The notes under the pieces were generated by a model. That model was not told where the DNA came from and searched no databases. It saw only the letters and a program-made list of their open reading frames with translations. The translations under genes were made by a program, and so were the position numbers. Of a DNA stretch of 64,000 nt, positions 63,240-64,000 are shown piece by piece. The DNA is from Pectobacterium araliae (lineage in GTDB: Bacteria; Pseudomonadota; Gammaproteobacteria; Enterobacterales; Enterobacteriaceae). The stretch is taken from positions 1,116,001 through 1,180,000 of the forward strand of contig NZ_AP028908.1 in NCBI RefSeq assembly GCF_037076465.1, in the 5' to 3' direction. Position 1 is the stretch's first letter, and every line of letters begins with the position of its first letter.

Positions 63240-64000
63240 GTGAGACTGTTTGCTCAACTGAGTTGGTATTTTCGCCGTGAATGGCGGCGCTATCTGGGCG
63301 CTGTTGCGCTGTTGATTGTGATTGCCATTCTGCAATTATTGCCCCCTAAACTGGTTGGCGTGATTGTCGATGGTGTGACGCAACGTGGCATGTCGATGGC
63401 CGAAATGATGCAGTGGATTGGTGTGATGCTACTGACCGCCGTCATGGTCTATCTGCTGCGCTATGTGTGGCGTGTATTCCTGTTTGGGGCGTCATACCAG
63501 TTGGCGGTCGAGTTACGACAAGACTTTTACCGCCAGTTAAGCCACCAGCATCCTGCATTTTATCAACGCCATCGTACTGGCGATCTCATGGCGCGTGCGA
63601 CTAACGATGTCGATCGCGTGGTCTTTGCTGCCGGAGAAGGCGTGCTGACGCTGGTCGATTCGATGGTGATGGGCTGTGCTGTGCTGGTGGTCATGTGTAC
63701 TCAGATCAGTTGGGAGCTCACTTTACTGGCACTGCTCCCGATGCCCATCATGGCACTTTTCATCAAACGTTACGGCACCCAACTGCATAACCGTTTTAAA
63801 TCCGCACAGGCGGCGTTTTCTTCGCTTAACGATCAGGCGCAGGAAAGCTTGACCAGCATTCGAATGATTAAAGCCTTTGGGTTGGAAAATTATCAATCTG
63901 CGCGTTTTGCGCAGGTTGCTGCGGATGCTGGTGCTAAAAATATGCACGTCGCTCGCGTCGATGCCCGCTTCGATCCCACGATTTATATTGCTGTCGGGCT
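63240..64000 (+). CDS. mdlA: Multidrug resistance-like ABC transporter MdlA (N-terminal part, cut by window edge)
   Basis: GTG start at 63240 ([25 protein letters not shown]), giving about 253 residues before the window ends. The sequence matches the E. coli MdlA N-terminus closely, including [31 protein letters not shown] and [24 protein letters not shown]. This is the first ABC transmembrane domain (about five helices seen); the ATPase domain lies beyond the edge. MdlA works as a heterodimer with MdlB, expected next. The substrate is unknown. Confidence 0.95.
   Translation, partial: MRLFAQLSWYFRREWRRYLGAVALLIVIAILQLLPPKLVGVIVDGVTQRGMSMAEMMQWIGVMLLTAVMVYLLRYVWRVFLFGASYQLAVELRQDFYRQLSHQHPAFYQRHRTGDLMARATNDVDRVVFAAGEGVLTLVDSMVMGCAVLVVMCTQISWELTLLALLPMPIMALFIKRYGTQLHNRFKSAQAAFSSLNDQAQESLTSIRMIKAFGLENYQSARFAQVAADAGAKNMHVARVDARFDPTIYIAVG

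Overview
The window looks like core chromosome of an enterobacterium, most likely a soft-rot plant pathogen of the genus Pectobacterium or a close relative. The gene content and order follow the rdgC-mak-sbcCD-phoBR-brnQ-proY ... queA-tgt-secDF ... cyo-ampG-bolA-tig-clpPX-lon-hupB-ppiD ... queC-mdlA stretch known from Escherichia coli. Base composition is near 50% GC, and several genes present in E. coli at this place (araJ, malZ, tsx, yajO, ybaE, cof) are absent. Genus assignment is an inference from recall of protein similarity and gene order; no database search was run.

Layout. 1-2.6 kb: end of a GntR-family regulator, an AT-rich gap with a candidate operator, and a chemoreceptor. 2.6-9.7 kb: rdgC, mak and the sbcDC nuclease operon. 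9.9-12.9 kb: phoB-phoR under a Pho box, followed by a PstS-like binding protein. 13.2-17.7 kb: a MetE-core methionine synthase-like gene with MetR and MetJ sites, then brnQ and proY. 17.7-19.5 kb: a palindromic intergenic repeat and a complete IS1182-type insertion sequence inside a terminator-like hairpin. 19.5-22.4 kb (minus strand): ybdG-type mechanosensitive channel, a 2-Cys peroxiredoxin with an OxyR-like site, and acpH. 22.5-28.1 kb: queA-tgt-yajC-secD-secF. 28.2-32.8 kb: yajI and the nrdR-ribD-ribH-nusB-thiL operon, ending in a broken pgpA. 32.8-39.7 kb: xseB-ispA-dxs (minus), thiI, panE-yajL (minus), yajQ. 39.8-48.7 kb (minus): yajR, cyoABCDE, ampG, yajG. 49-60.5 kb: bolA, tig, clpP, clpX, lon, hupB, ppiD, a ComEA-like helix-hairpin-helix protein, fadM and queC (minus). 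60.7-64 kb: a PLP-dependent cysteine desulfhydrase-like enzyme, a small membrane protein, the Lrp-type regulator decR and the start of mdlA.

How the genes work together. Themes are phosphate sensing (PhoB/PhoR plus a periplasmic binding protein), queuosine synthesis (queA, tgt, queC), protein export and quality control (yajC-secDF, tig, clpPX, lon, ppiD), riboflavin/thiamine/isoprenoid supply (ribD, ribH, thiL, dxs, thiI), aerobic respiration (cyo) and sulfur amino acid handling (MetE-like enzyme; desulfhydrase with DecR). Regulatory sites seen by eye include a Pho box, MetR and MetJ boxes, an OxyR-like site, a FadR site and two heat-shock (sigma-32) promoters.

I saw no tRNA, rRNA, CRISPR array, prophage or toxin-antitoxin module. 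I did not find a clearly new multi-gene system. The most notable points are the pgpA deletion, the IS in a duplicated hairpin, the MetR/MetJ-controlled MetE-core gene and the orphan PstS-like gene behind phoBR.
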